A stretch of DNA of 64,000 nt from Methylorubrum rhodesianum (GCF_014199985.1 NZ_JACHOS010000004.1:62001-126000), one strand, 5' to 3'; positions 1-8,054 are shown, counted from the first letter of the stretch. Numbers and translations are program-made. Notes: generated by a model from the sequence alone, not told the origin.

Positions 1-2165
1 AGCGCCTCGCGGTCCGGCGTGATGTCGAGGAAGTAGCCGCCGATCACCCGCTCGGCATAGGCGCTCGACGTGCCGGGCACGGCCCGCACCACCGCCTCGA
101 CCTCGCGGGAAACCTTCTCCATCTCGGCGAGGTCCTTGCCGTAGACCTTGATGCCGACCGGCGTGCGGATTCCGGTCGCGAGCATGTCGATGCGGGCCCG
201 GATCGGCTGCGTCCAGGCATTCGAGACGCCGGGGAACTGCAACGCCTTGTCCATCTCCGCCTTGAGGCTCGCCAGCGTCACGCCGGGGCGCCACTCGCTC
301 TTCGGCTTCAGGCTGATGATGGTCTCGAACATCTCCGTCGGCGCCGGGTCGGTCGCCGTCGCGGCCCGCCCCGCCTTGCCGTAGACCGAGGCGACCTCCG
401 GGAAGGACTTGATGATCCGGTCCTGCGTCGCCAGCAGCTCGCCCGCCTTGGTCACCGAGATGCCCGGCAGCGTGGTCGGCATGTACATCAGGGTGCCCTC
501 GTTCAGCTCCGGCATGAACTCGGAGCCGAGCTGGCGCGCCGGCCAGATCGTGGCGCCGAGCGCCACGAGCGCGAGCAGGATCGTCAGCACCTTGGCCCTG
601 AGGACACCCTTGATCACCGGCCGGTAGATCCAGATCAGGAAGCGGTTCAGCGGGTTGCGGTGCTCGGGCACGATCCGCCCGCGCACGAACAGCACCATCA
701 GGGCCGGCACCAGGGTCACCGACAGGAGCGCGGCGGCTGCCATGGCGAAGGTCTTGGTGAAGGCGAGCGGCCCGAACAGCCGGCCCTCCTGGCTCTCCAG
801 GGTGAAGATCGGCAGGAACGAGACCGTGATCACGAGCAGACTGAAGAACAGCGAGGGGCCGACCTCCGATGCCGCCTCGACGAGAATCTCGACCCGGGGC
901 TTGCCCGGGGCTGCCCGCTCCAGGTGCTTGTGGGCGTTCTCGATCATGACGATGGCGGCGTCGATCATGGCGCCGACCGCGATGGCGATGCCGCCGAGCG
1001 ACATGATGTTGGCGCCGATCCCGAGGAGATGCATGGCGCCCAACGCCATCAGGATGCCGACCGGCAGCATCAGGATGGCGACGAGCGCGCTGCGCAGGTG
1101 CAGCAGGAACACGATGCAGACGAGCGCCACGATGACGCTCTCCTCGACCAGCGTGTGCCGCAGGGTGTCGATGGCCGCCTCGATCAGCTGCGAGCGGTCG
1201 TAGACCGGCAGGATCTCGGTGCCGGCCGGCAGGCTCTTCGCGACCTCGGCGAGGCGCGCCTTGGCGCCCTCGATGACGTTGAGCGCGTTCGCGCCGAAGC
1301 GCTGCAGGATGATGCCGCCGGCGACCTCGCCCTCGCCGTTCATCTCGGTGATGCCGCGGCGCTCGTCCGGCCCGAGCTCGACCCGGGCGACGTCCCTGAC
1401 CCGCAGCGGCGTGCCGGCCTCGGTCTTCAGCACGATGTTCTCGATGTCGGCGACGCTCTTCACGTAACCGCGGCCGCGGACCATGAACTCGAACTCGGAG
1501 AGCTCGACCGTGCGGCCACCGACATCGGCGTTGCTCGACCGAATGGCGTCCCGCAACCTAGCGAGCGAGATGCCCTGGGCGCGCAGCCGGTTCGGGTCGA
1601 CGACGACGTTGTACTGCTTCACGAAGCCGCCGACGCCCGCGACCTCGGCCACGCCCTCGGCGCGCGAGGCCCCGAAGCGGACGACCCAGTCCTGCAGCGA
1701 GCGCAGCTCGGCCAGCGTCTGCTGCTTGGCCAGGATGACGTACTGGTAGACCCAGCCGACCCCCGTCGCGTCGGGGCCCAGCGTCGGCGTCACGCCGGCC
1801 GGCAGGCGCTTGCCGGCCGCGCTCAGGTATTCGAGCACGCGCGAGCGAGCCCAGTAGGGGTCGGTCCCGTCCTCGAAGATCACGTAGACGAAGCTCACCC
1901 CGAAGAACGAGAAGCCGCGCACCACCTTCGATTTGGGCACCGTCAGCATGGCGGTGGTCAGCGGGTAGGTGACCTGGTCCTCGACGACCTGGGGCGCCTG
2001 GCCCGGGTACTCGGTGTAGACGATGGTCTGCACGTCCGAGAGGTCGGGGATGGCATCGAGCGGCAGGGTGCGCACGCTGTAGAGGCCGGCGGCCACCACG
2101 AACACCGTGCCGATCAGGACGAGCACGAGGTTGCGGGCCGACCAGCCGATGAGGCGCGCGATCAT
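1..2165 (-). CDS. cusA: Cu(I)/Ag(I) efflux RND permease CusA, 3' end beyond window
   Basis: This is the inner-membrane proton-driven pump of a tripartite copper/silver exporter, acting with the CusB adaptor encoded just upstream. The visible part is 721 of the roughly 1,050 residues usual for the family; the C-terminus lies outside the window. The protein opens MIARLIGWSARNLVLVL, a first membrane helix, followed by a YTEYPGQAPQVVEDQVTYPL stretch typical of heavy-metal RND pumps. The TM4 signature AVGAMIDAAIVMIENAH (coding around 950-1010) is the Cu/Ag (HME4) type rather than the Zn/Co (CzcA) type. The ATG at 2165 overlaps the cusB stop as ATGA, so translation is probably coupled. It is the last visible gene of the operon headed by the secreted peptide at 5008. 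The family call is firm; copper versus silver preference is inferred from the TM4 motif. Confidence 0.93.
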   Translation of the reverse strand, partial: MIARLIGWSARNLVLVLIGTVFVVAAGLYSVRTLPLDAIPDLSDVQTIVYTEYPGQAPQVVEDQVTYPLTTAMLTVPKSKVVRGFSFFGVSFVYVIFEDGTDPYWARSRVLEYLSAAGKRLPAGVTPTLGPDATGVGWVYQYVILAKQQTLAELRSLQDWVVRFGASRAEGVAEVAGVGGFVKQYNVVVDPNRLRAQGISLARLRDAIRSSNADVGGRTVELSEFEFMVRGRGYVKSVADIENIVLKTEAGTPLRVRDVARVELGPDERRGITEMNGEGEVAGGIILQRFGANALNVIEGAKARLAEVAKSLPAGTEILPVYDRSQLIEAAIDTLRHTLVEESVIVALVCIVFLLHLRSALVAILMLPVGILMALGAMHLLGIGANIMSLGGIAIAVGAMIDAAIVMIENAHKHLERAAPGKPRVEILVEAASEVGPSLFFSLLVITVSFLPIFTLESQEGRLFGPLAFTKTFAMAAAALLSVTLVPALMVLFVRGRIVPEHRNPLNRFLIWIYRPVIKGVLRAKVLTILLALVALGATIWPARQLGSEFMPELNEGTLMYMPTTLPGISVTKAGELLATQDRIIKSFPEVASVYGKAGRAATATDPAPTEMFETIISLKPKSEWRPGVTLASLKAEMDKALQFPGVSNAWTQPIRARIDMLATGIRTPVGIKVYGKDLAEMEKVSREVEAVVRAVPGTSSAYAERVIGGYFLDITPDREA

Positions 2166-3670
2166 GGCTGTTGTTCCTCGGCCTGGGCCTGCGGCTCGGT
2201 GGAGGCCTTTGGCGCCGCCATGCTCTGCAATGCCGCCTTCAGGTTGCTCTCGGCATCGATCAAAAAGTTGGCTGAGGTCACCACCTGCTCGCCGGCCCGC
2301 ACGCCCTCGCGGATCTCGGTGTAGCCCGCGCCGCGGGCACCGACCTTGACCTCACGTGGCTCGAAGCGGCCCTCGCCCTTGTCGGTGAGCACGACCTGGC
2401 GCGCGCCCGTGTCGATGACGGCGTCATTCGGCACCGCGATCACGGGTTTCGTCGCCCCGGTCCCGATCTCGACATCGGCGTACATGTCGGGCAGGAGCGT
2501 GCCGTCCGGGTTCGGCAGTTCGATGCGCACGCGGGTGGTGCGCGTCTGTGCGTTCACCTGCGGGTAGATCAGCCCGACCTTGCCGGTGAAAGCGCGACCG
2601 GGGAGCGAGCGCACGTGCACGGCGGCGGGCTGGCCGACCTTGACGCTGCCGAGGTCGTACTCGGGGACGTCGGCCAAGACCCACATCACCGAGATGTCGC
2701 CGATCCGGAACAAGGTCTCTCCCGCGGCCGCCTTCATGCCCTCGATGGCGGTGCGTTGCAGGATCACTCCATCGCGGGGAGATGACCAGGTGATAGCCAT
2801 CGGCACCTTCCGCGTGCGCTCCATCTCGGCGATGACCTCGGCCGGGACGTTCAGGTTCTGCAGGCGTCGGCGCGAGCCGTCGAAACCCGGATTGGCGATG
2901 AGCTGGGCGGCCGCTGCGTTGATCTCGGGGGAATAGACGTCGACCAGGGGCTGGCCCTTGCGGACGCGGTCGCCGGTCGTGACGTTCTCGACGTGGTCGA
3001 CATAGGCATCCGAGCGGGTCGCCACGACGGTGACGCGGCGCTCGTCGAGCGTGACGGTGCCGGGCACGCGTACGGCCCGGGCCACGACCCGTCGCTCCAC
3101 CGTTTCGGTCCGCACGCCGGTGCGCTGGACCTTGCCGGGGGAGATCCTGACCGTGTTGCCGTCCTCGGCCTCGCCTTCGTAGACGGGGATGTAGTCCATC
3201 CCCATCGAGTCCTTCTTCGGCACCGGCGAGGTGTCCGGCAGGCCCATCGGATTGCGGTAGTAGAGAACCTTCTTGTCCCCGGCCTGGGCCATGCCGGTCT
3301 GGCTGCCACTGCCACCGGCCAGCTTGGGCTCGAAGTCCACATCCTCGCCGACGCGCACGGGCCGGTAGTCGCGGCCGTCAGGCGTTTTGGCCGGAGCCAG
3401 CGCGTAGTGCGCCTTGTCGGGATCACGGTAGTAGAGGACGGGGGCGTCCGGTGGCGACCCCGCCTCGTCCCGGACGAGCAGCGTGGAGACCGAGACCGGC
3501 AGCCAGTCCGGGAGGGGCCAGCCGGCCTCGCCGGCCTTCAGGCCAAGGGCGAGGACGCCCACGAGCGCGGCCGGCACGGCCACGAGCCCGATGAACCAGG
3601 AGATGAGGCTTCGGCGGGGAGCCCGGCGCCCGTGCGCCGCGCCGATCTCGAACGGTGTCATCTGGTCCAT
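2162..3670 (-). CDS. cusB: Periplasmic adaptor CusB with two heavy-metal-binding segments
   Basis: This is a 502-residue membrane fusion protein that links CusA to an outer-membrane channel; no CusC is visible in the window. One N-terminal membrane segment lies near residues 20-45 (SLISWFIGLVAVPAALVG). Two metal-binding repeats follow: VLYYRDP near residue 75, and VLYYRNPMG with KKDSMGMDYIPVYEGE near 115-150. The second matches the YHS-like heavy-metal-binding domain found in CusB proteins. Barrel-sandwich and beta-barrel parts follow (VTLDERRVTVVATRSDAYV, then VMWVLADVPEYDLGSVKVG). The ATG at 3670 was chosen because its first base is the last base of the upstream FixH-like stop (TGATG). A longer open frame to 4168 exists but overlaps that gene. 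Confidence 0.92.
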   Translation of the reverse strand: MDQMTPFEIGAAHGRRAPRRSLISWFIGLVAVPAALVGVLALGLKAGEAGWPLPDWLPVSVSTLLVRDEAGSPPDAPVLYYRDPDKAHYALAPAKTPDGRDYRPVRVGEDVDFEPKLAGGSGSQTGMAQAGDKKVLYYRNPMGLPDTSPVPKKDSMGMDYIPVYEGEAEDGNTVRISPGKVQRTGVRTETVERRVVARAVRVPGTVTLDERRVTVVATRSDAYVDHVENVTTGDRVRKGQPLVDVYSPEINAAAAQLIANPGFDGSRRRLQNLNVPAEVIAEMERTRKVPMAITWSSPRDGVILQRTAIEGMKAAAGETLFRIGDISVMWVLADVPEYDLGSVKVGQPAAVHVRSLPGRAFTGKVGLIYPQVNAQTRTTRVRIELPNPDGTLLPDMYADVEIGTGATKPVIAVPNDAVIDTGARQVVLTDKGEGRFEPREVKVGARGAGYTEIREGVRAGEQVVTSANFLIDAESNLKAALQSMAAPKASTEPQAQAEEQQP

Positions 3671-4242
3671 CACGGTACCGCCTTGAGCGCGAGCCGGGCC
3701 TGCACGGTGCCGGTCTGGCCCTGCACCTTGGCGGCCAGCGAGAGCTGCCACTCGCCGGCCATCGTGAGATTGGTCTTGAACCGATAAAGGCCGGGCTCGG
3801 TCGCGGGCTGCGGCTCCAGTTCCGTCGTCATGGTGGGCATGCCCGCGGGCGCCATGTCGAGGCGGTGCGCGAACACGACCGCGTCGGGAGTGGGCTTGCC
3901 CGTCGGCTTGTGCACGAGGCGCACTGCCAGAACCGCCTCGCCCTGCTTGGCTCGGGCGTCGGTCAGCTCGAAGGCATAGTCCTTGAGCGCGACCGGTGTG
4001 CCGGCGCCGGTGGGAAGAGACCCTGGAGCCGGCAGCCAGCCGGCGAGCGAGGCGGGCACGTGCTCGGTGATCGAACTCGGAATCGTCCAGGTCCCGCGCC
4101 CCAAGCCGTAGCCGACGCCGGCGGCAGCCACGAGCATCGTGGCCAAGAGGGGGATGGCCATGATCCATCTTGTCCGGCCACCGCCGTCCGGGGCGGGCTC
4201 GAACTCCTCGAAGTCACGAAAGGGCGTGTTCTGATGCATCAT
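3670..4242 (-). CDS. FixH/YtkA-like membrane-anchored protein (second of pair)
   Basis: 190 residues. A single membrane helix (WIMAIPLLATMLVAAAGVGY, about residues 26-45) is followed by a periplasmic immunoglobulin-like domain resembling the FixH/YtkA family. Hallmarks are VLAVRLVHKPTGKPTPDAVV, HRLDMAPAGMPTM and GLYRFKTNLTMAGEWQLSL. Related domains occur next to CusBA pumps and cbb3-oxidase assembly genes, where they are thought to help copper handling; the exact role is unproven. The start at 4242 gives an ATGA overlap with the preceding paralogue, and the stop abuts cusB. It shares domain organisation with the 4239-4712 product, suggesting local duplication. Confidence 0.75.
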   Translation of the reverse strand: MMHQNTPFRDFEEFEPAPDGGGRTRWIMAIPLLATMLVAAAGVGYGLGRGTWTIPSSITEHVPASLAGWLPAPGSLPTGAGTPVALKDYAFELTDARAKQGEAVLAVRLVHKPTGKPTPDAVVFAHRLDMAPAGMPTMTTELEPQPATEPGLYRFKTNLTMAGEWQLSLAAKVQGQTGTVQARLALKAVP

Positions 4243-4712
4243 GGCACTGCCTGCAGGACGAGCCTGCCTTGGACCGGGTCTGGAAGGCCGGGGATCTTGG
4301 CCGCGAGCGTGAGCGCCCAGCCGCCCTCCATCGCGAGGTCGGTCTCGAAACGGTAGTAGCCGGGCAGCGTATCGGCCTGGAGTTCCAGCGGGGCCGTCAT
4401 CGCGCCCATCCCGTCGGGCGACATGTCGATGCGGCTGATGAACAAGACCGCGTCCGGAACCACCTTGCCGGTGCGCTCGTCGACGAGCCGGACCAGGATG
4501 GTCGTGCCGTAACCCTGCTTCACCGCGCGCTCGACGAGCTCGAAGACGTAATGGCGCGAAGCGTCGCGACCGAAGGGAGATGCCAGGGTCACGCCGGCGC
4601 CCATGAGAAGCAGCACCAGCGCGAGAGCACGCCACAATGGGAGCCGCCGCTGCGCGGGGGTGGCCGCAGCACGTGCTGCGGCCAGCGGAGGCGTGCAAGG
4701 TGGGACGCTCAA
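4239..4712 (-). CDS. FixH/YtkA-like protein with TTG start (first of pair)
   Basis: 157 residues. One membrane helix (LWRALALVLLLMGAGVTL) is followed by the same domain as its neighbour: VRLVDERTGKVVPDAVLF, SRIDMSPDGMGAM and GYYRFETDLAMEGGWALTL. The only sensible start is TTG at 4712, overlapping the stop of the secreted-peptide gene as TTGA; the next ATG falls inside the membrane helix. It is part of the peptide/FixH/FixH/CusB/CusA operon. Function is inferred from context (copper handling in the periplasm) and is not established. Confidence 0.7.
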   Translation of the reverse strand: MSVPPCTPPLAAARAAATPAQRRLPLWRALALVLLLMGAGVTLASPFGRDASRHYVFELVERAVKQGYGTTILVRLVDERTGKVVPDAVLFISRIDMSPDGMGAMTAPLELQADTLPGYYRFETDLAMEGGWALTLAAKIPGLPDPVQGRLVLQAVP

Positions 4713-5008
4713 AACTCAGGGCCGCCTGAGGTGCCGCCGAGGTTCTGCTGAGCAGGCGCACGCTCTGGGAACTGCGCATTTCCGCGTTTACTGCTTCGGA
4801 AATCGCGCCCCTGCACGTCGCGAGAGACCCGAACGCGGCCCGTGCTGCCAGCGAGGCTTCCGGTCGTCACCGGCTCGCGCAGCGCGTGAGCCGACGATCG
4901 ACCATGGTGGTGTCGCTGCGGGCCGGTTCGTGCCTGTAATCCCGGCGCGGCGGTTGCCGCACCGGCCAAGGTCAGTGCGACAAGGGGGATGCCAACCGTG
5001 AGCTTCAT
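4709..5008 (-). CDS. Small secreted peptide A, head of the cus operon
   Basis: 99 residues with a clear signal peptide (MKLTVGIPLVALTLAGAATA). The mature part is basic and has no cysteine. It contains an HHH run, a VTTGSLAGS segment, and a C-terminus RSSKRGNAQFPERAP then QNLGGTSGGPEF. The C-terminus is almost identical to that of peptide B (5151-5447), and the TTGS segment recurs in peptides C and D. The ATG at 5008 has GGAG six to eight bases upstream; an upstream in-frame start at 5038 would place residues before the signal peptide and is less likely. An exact GTAACG-N16-CGAA promoter lies at 5063-5088. I do not recognise the family. The position suggests a periplasmic factor induced with the Cus pump. 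Confidence 0.8.
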   Translation of the reverse strand: MKLTVGIPLVALTLAGAATAAPGLQARTGPQRHHHGRSSAHALREPVTTGSLAGSTGRVRVSRDVQGRDFRSSKRGNAQFPERAPAQQNLGGTSGGPEF

Positions 5009-5062
5009 GACACATCTCCGTTGACTGGAAAGCGCCATCCGTTCAGCGCCATTGCTAACGAG

Positions 5063-5088
5063 TTCGGGGGGCAGGATTATTTCGTTAC
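5063..5088 (-). promoter_or_regulatory. SigF-type promoter for the peptide A/cus operon
   Basis: On the minus strand the -35 element GTAACG (5083-5088) is separated by exactly 16 bases from CGAA (5063-5066). The start codon of peptide A follows 54 bases after the -10. The layout equals the promoter in front of the ECF sigma gene at 8690-8715. Confidence 0.8.
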
Positions 5089-5150
5089 AATCGATGGCTT
5101 GCCTTCAGACTGCGAGCGCTGCTGGCGCGAGGGGGCCTCCCGGCGCCCCC

Positions 5151-5447
5151 TTAGTATTGCGGGCCTCCGGCGGTGCCGCCGAGGTTCTGTGCTTCCGGCG
5201 CTCGTTCGGGAAACTGCGCATTGCCACGCTTGCTGCTCCGCATATCCCGGCCGAGCCCGTCACGGGCGTCCAGCTGCAAGCGAGAGCCGCTGGGTAAGCT
5301 CCCGGTCGCCTGCGGGCCGATGCCGGGGGCGGATCGAGCCTGGAGGACCGATGAAGCGGCAGGATCCCGGGTGCCGAAGTGAGGATTGGCCGATGCAGGC
5401 GCCACGAAGGCCGCGAGAGCCAAGGCAACTGCGGAAGGATAAATCAT
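5151..5447 (-). CDS. Small secreted peptide B, paralogue of peptide A
   Basis: 98 residues. The signal peptide MIYPSAVALALAAFVAPASA is followed by a short basic mature region without cysteine. It carries ATGSLPSGSR and ends RSSKRGNAQFPERAP, then QNLGGTAGGPQY, matching peptide A over about 35 residues. The ATG at 5447 has GGAG at a good distance. It has its own SigF-type promoter at 5504-5529. It is transcribed in the same direction as peptide A, with 142 bases between the two genes. Unrecognised family; the conserved tail suggests a common partner or ligand. Confidence 0.78.
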   Translation of the reverse strand: MIYPSAVALALAAFVAPASANPHFGTRDPAASSVLQARSAPGIGPQATGSLPSGSRLQLDARDGLGRDMRSSKRGNAQFPERAPEAQNLGGTAGGPQY

Positions 5448-5503
5448 GATTGCGCTCCGAAGATGAACTATAAAGGTCTGATACGCGCCTTTACTTTCAT
5501 GAC

Positions 5504-5529
5504 TTCGAAGTTGTCGGATTGATGGTTAC
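5504..5529 (-). promoter_or_regulatory. SigF-type promoter for peptide B
   Basis: GTAACC (5524-5529, minus strand), 16 bases, then CGAA (5504-5507). The start codon lies 56 bases downstream, with a 5' leader similar in length to that of peptide A. Confidence 0.8.
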
Positions 5530-5717
5530 ATGCCTGCTTGCTTTGGCGGAGCGCATTGAATGTCGTCGGTCTGCTTGGTGGATCGGCCCGAGGCATCTTC
5601 CGTCGAGATGTCCGGTCGTACGCGTGATGCGGGAAATCCGGGCCAGGGGCCGTTCGGAGCGCCCAGGCGGCAGGCCGTCCGGGTCGAGGCTCGTCCGTGC
5701 ACGCCAAAGGCCCGCGG

Positions 5718-6614
5718 TCAGGCTACCTGCAGCCGGATTCTCGGTCCCTCGCGCCGCGATACCTCGGACCGCACCGCTGCGCTGACCTTCTCGAAGGCCC
5801 GCACCTCGATCTGGCGGACGCGCTCGCGGGAGACGCCGAATTCGCCCGAGAGATCCTCCAGCGTGATCGGGTCGTCGGCGAGCCGCCGCGCCTCGAAGAT
5901 GCGGCGCTCGCGCGGGTTGAGGACGGAGAGGGCGTCGCGGAGCGCCGAGAGGCGGTTCTGTCCCTCTTCCTCGCGGGCGAGCACGGTCTCCTGGCTCGGG
6001 CTGTTGTCGACGAGCCAGTCCTGCCACTCGCCCTCGCCCTCCTCGCGCAGGGGCGCGTTGAGCGAGGTGTCGCCGGACAGGCGACGGTTCATCTCGATGA
6101 CGTCCTGCTCGGGCACGCCGAGGCGGGTCGCGATGTGCTGGACCTGATCGGGGCGCAGATCGCCCTCGTCGAGGGCGGAGATGCGGCCCTTGGCCTTGCG
6201 CAGGTTGAAGAACAGCTTCTTCTGGTTGGCCGTGGTGCCCATCTTCACGAGGGACCACGAGCGCAGGATGTATTCCTGGATCGCGGCCTTGATCCACCAC
6301 ATGGCGTAGGTGGCCAGCCGGAAGCCCTTGTCGGGGTCGAAGCGCTTGACCGCCTGCATCAGGCCGACATTGCCCTCGGACACGACCTCGCCGACCGGCA
6401 GGCCGTAGCCGCGATAACCCATGGCGATCTTCGCGACGAGGCGCAGGTGCGAGGTGACGAGCCGGTGGGCCGCCTCGCGGTCCCCGCGGTCCCGCCAGCT
6501 CTTGGCGAGGGTGAACTCCTCGGCCGGCTCCAGCATCGGGAACTTGCGGATCTCATCGAGGTACCGGGGCGGGATCCCGAACTCAGACGAGACCGACAGG
6601 GACGTGTTCTGCAT
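5718..6614 (-). CDS. rpoH: RNA polymerase sigma factor of the RpoH (heat-shock) family
   Basis: 298 residues, the usual length for alphaproteobacterial RpoH. Region 2 is intact (AHRLVTSHLRLVAKIAMGYR, then GNVGLMQAVKRFDPDKGFRL and ATYAMWWIKAAIQEYILRSW). The RpoH-box-like NQKKLFFNLRKAKGRI segment is present, as is region 4 with its helix-turn-helix (ITLEDLSGEFGVSRERVRQI). The ATG at 6614 begins MQNTSLSVSS; the open frame reaches 6671 but the extra residues look non-coding. It lies between secreted-peptide genes on the same strand, 53 bases downstream of peptide C. It is presumably an accessory RpoH copy, since these bacteria also carry chromosomal ones; that is inference. Confidence 0.93.
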   Translation of the reverse strand: MQNTSLSVSSEFGIPPRYLDEIRKFPMLEPAEEFTLAKSWRDRGDREAAHRLVTSHLRLVAKIAMGYRGYGLPVGEVVSEGNVGLMQAVKRFDPDKGFRLATYAMWWIKAAIQEYILRSWSLVKMGTTANQKKLFFNLRKAKGRISALDEGDLRPDQVQHIATRLGVPEQDVIEMNRRLSGDTSLNAPLREEGEGEWQDWLVDNSPSQETVLAREEEGQNRLSALRDALSVLNPRERRIFEARRLADDPITLEDLSGEFGVSRERVRQIEVRAFEKVSAAVRSEVSRREGPRIRLQVA

Positions 6615-6667
6615 GACGGAGGCCGCCGATGTTCCTCGGGCAGGAAGCGGGGTCGGGTGAGGTCGGA

Positions 6668-6898
6668 TCAATGTCGGTTCCGACCACGGCGGCTCGTGTT
6701 TTCCCGATAAGGGATGCCGTTGACCGAACCCGTCGTGCTCACATCCAAGTTGACGTTGGGCTGCGAGGCAATGGAATGCCGCCTGTTCAGTTCGTAGAGC
6801 CTGATGGTGTCGATACCGCTCGGACCGGCGACAGCAACATACGGTGTTGTCGCCGTGATCACGGTGGCCATCGCGAGGGCTATGGCTGAAGATTTCAT
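6668..6898 (-). CDS. Small secreted peptide C (TTGS family)
   Basis: 76 residues. The signal peptide MKSSAIALAMATVITATTPYV is followed by a polar mature part with VSTTGSVNGIPYREN and a basic tail SRRGRNRH. The TTGSVN-x2-P core is shared with peptide D, 70 bases upstream on the same strand. GGAAGG precedes the ATG at 6898. I see no SigF-type box of its own, so it is probably co-transcribed with peptide D. No known family recognised. Confidence 0.68.
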   Translation of the reverse strand: MKSSAIALAMATVITATTPYVAVAGPSGIDTIRLYELNRRHSIASQPNVNLDVSTTGSVNGIPYRENTSRRGRNRH

Positions 6899-6968
6899 GG
6901 CCGTTAATCCTTCCAGTGCGACTTAATCTACGTGTTGTCTTGAGGCGCCAGTTGTGCCGCGGGCCATG

Positions 6969-7187
6969 TCAGAAGTTCGGCCGACGGGTCGCCGGGCGGC
7001 GGGGGACGACGTTGACCGACCCGGTTGTCCGGACGGCATCCGGCGCATCGAGATTGCGGGGCGACGCTGGGTGCGCGCCAGGCCGGAAGCGGAGCGGCAC
7101 ATTGTCGATCCACCCGGCAAGGGCGTAACCCGGCAGCCCGGCAATCATGGCGATGCCGGCGACAACGGGGATCATCTTGCTCTTCAT
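6969..7187 (-). CDS. Small secreted peptide D (TTGS family)
   Basis: 72 residues. The signal peptide MKSKMIPVVAGIAMIAGLPG (cleavage probably after YALA) precedes a proline- and arginine-rich mature part with VRTTGSVNVVPRRPATRR. It has no cysteine or histidine cluster. The SigF-type promoter at 7236-7261 ends 48 bases before the ATG. It is first in a likely peptide D/peptide C/rpoH transcription unit. Unrecognised family. Confidence 0.68.
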   Translation of the reverse strand: MKSKMIPVVAGIAMIAGLPGYALAGWIDNVPLRFRPGAHPASPRNLDAPDAVRTTGSVNVVPRRPATRRPNF

Positions 7188-7235
7188 GATGGAGCTCTAT
7201 TGCTGACTTTGAAGCTTGCTGCCTCTGTTCTTGAT

Positions 7236-7261
7236 TTCGGATGTCCCGTGAAGTCCGTTAC
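7236..7261 (-). promoter_or_regulatory. SigF-type promoter for peptide D
   Basis: GTAACG (7256-7261, minus strand), exactly 16 bases, then CGAA (7236-7239). It probably also feeds peptide C and possibly rpoH, since no other box is visible before those genes. Confidence 0.8.
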
Positions 7262-7375
7262 AGCGCTTCGAAGTTTTTTGTGTGGTTTCGCCGGCGTCGC
7301 GAGGGGCCGCCGCGAACGCCCGTCGGCGCGGACCGCTCCTCCGCCCGAGGGGGGGCTTCGCACGGTCGGGCAGCC

Positions 7376-7870
7376 TCAATCCTCGGAATGGGGCGGGGAG
7401 AACAGATAGAACCCGTCACGGCTGGCCGCCTTCCGGGCCGCGGCCGCCCTGAAGCCCGGCGGCATGAAGCCTCGCTTGCCCAGGGTACCCCGGAACTGCC
7501 AGCCCGCATCGGTGAGAAAGCCCGGGATCGGGAGGCTTGTCGGAACCGCGCAGAACAGGTCCTGGGCGAAGCGCGACTCGAAGACGACGTAGGAGCGCGT
7601 CGGGGTCTTCGCCCGGGGGGCGGCGGCGAGCTTGGCGCTCTGGTCCCGAGATCCGGTGCGGCCTTCCCGCGAAGCCGGAATTCCGCGGTCCGCGCGCCTC
7701 CCCCTCGGCGGCCCCATACGCCTCGAAGCCACGCCGATCATGTCCGGCCAGGGGTCGCCGATCCTCGATGACGGCGGGTCGGCGCCGTGTATCCCGCGCC
7801 GCTGCGGAGCGCGATTGGCGCGAACCGCGGCCGTGAAGACAGCATCGGCCCGGGATGCGAGCTGCCGCAA
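7376..7870 (-). CDS. Hypothetical protein downstream of a SigF-type promoter; start uncertain
   Basis: An open frame of up to 164 residues beginning with TTG at 7870. The last 65 residues look protein-like (RSYVVFESRFAQDLFCAVP, then LPIPGFLTDAGWQFRGTLG and GFYLFSPPHSED). The first 90 are low-complexity and arginine-rich and may be untranslated or frameshifted. The ATG at 7741 is an alternative start. It is reported because an exact SigF-type box sits 44 bases upstream of the 7870 start. No family recognised and no clear signal peptide seen. A degraded gene is a real alternative. Confidence 0.4.
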   Translation of the reverse strand: MRQLASRADAVFTAAVRANRAPQRRGIHGADPPSSRIGDPWPDMIGVASRRMGPPRGRRADRGIPASREGRTGSRDQSAKLAAAPRAKTPTRSYVVFESRFAQDLFCAVPTSLPIPGFLTDAGWQFRGTLGKRGFMPPGFRAAAARKAASRDGFYLFSPPHSED

Positions 7871-7914
7871 TGCCGGCCACGAAGCGCCTGCGATCTGAAA
7901 TTCATGGTGCCGAG

Positions 7915-7940
7915 TTCGGAGGCGGCGGACGCATCGTTAC
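7915..7940 (-). promoter_or_regulatory. SigF-type promoter upstream of 7870 ORF
   Basis: GTAACG (7935-7940, minus strand), 16 bases, then CGAA (7915-7918). The match is exact, but the gene it serves is unclear. Confidence 0.7.
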
Positions 7941-8054
7941 AACGTGGGCTGCCGGGGCGACGTCCGCTGGATGCCGCCAGACCCGACTTCACCATGCGCG
8001 GCAAACCGGTCGCCCAGCCGATGCGAACCCTTTCGATGCGTGCGGCGGCCTGTT

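Noticed and set aside
655..2324. Long plus-strand open frames opposite cusA
   Set aside because: They are antisense shadows of a clear RND permease in very GC-rich DNA, with Asp/Arg/His-rich composition and no motifs.
6899..6968. Possible SigF-type promoter directly before peptide C
   Set aside because: No GTAAC element with correct spacing is present; read-through from the peptide D promoter is more likely.
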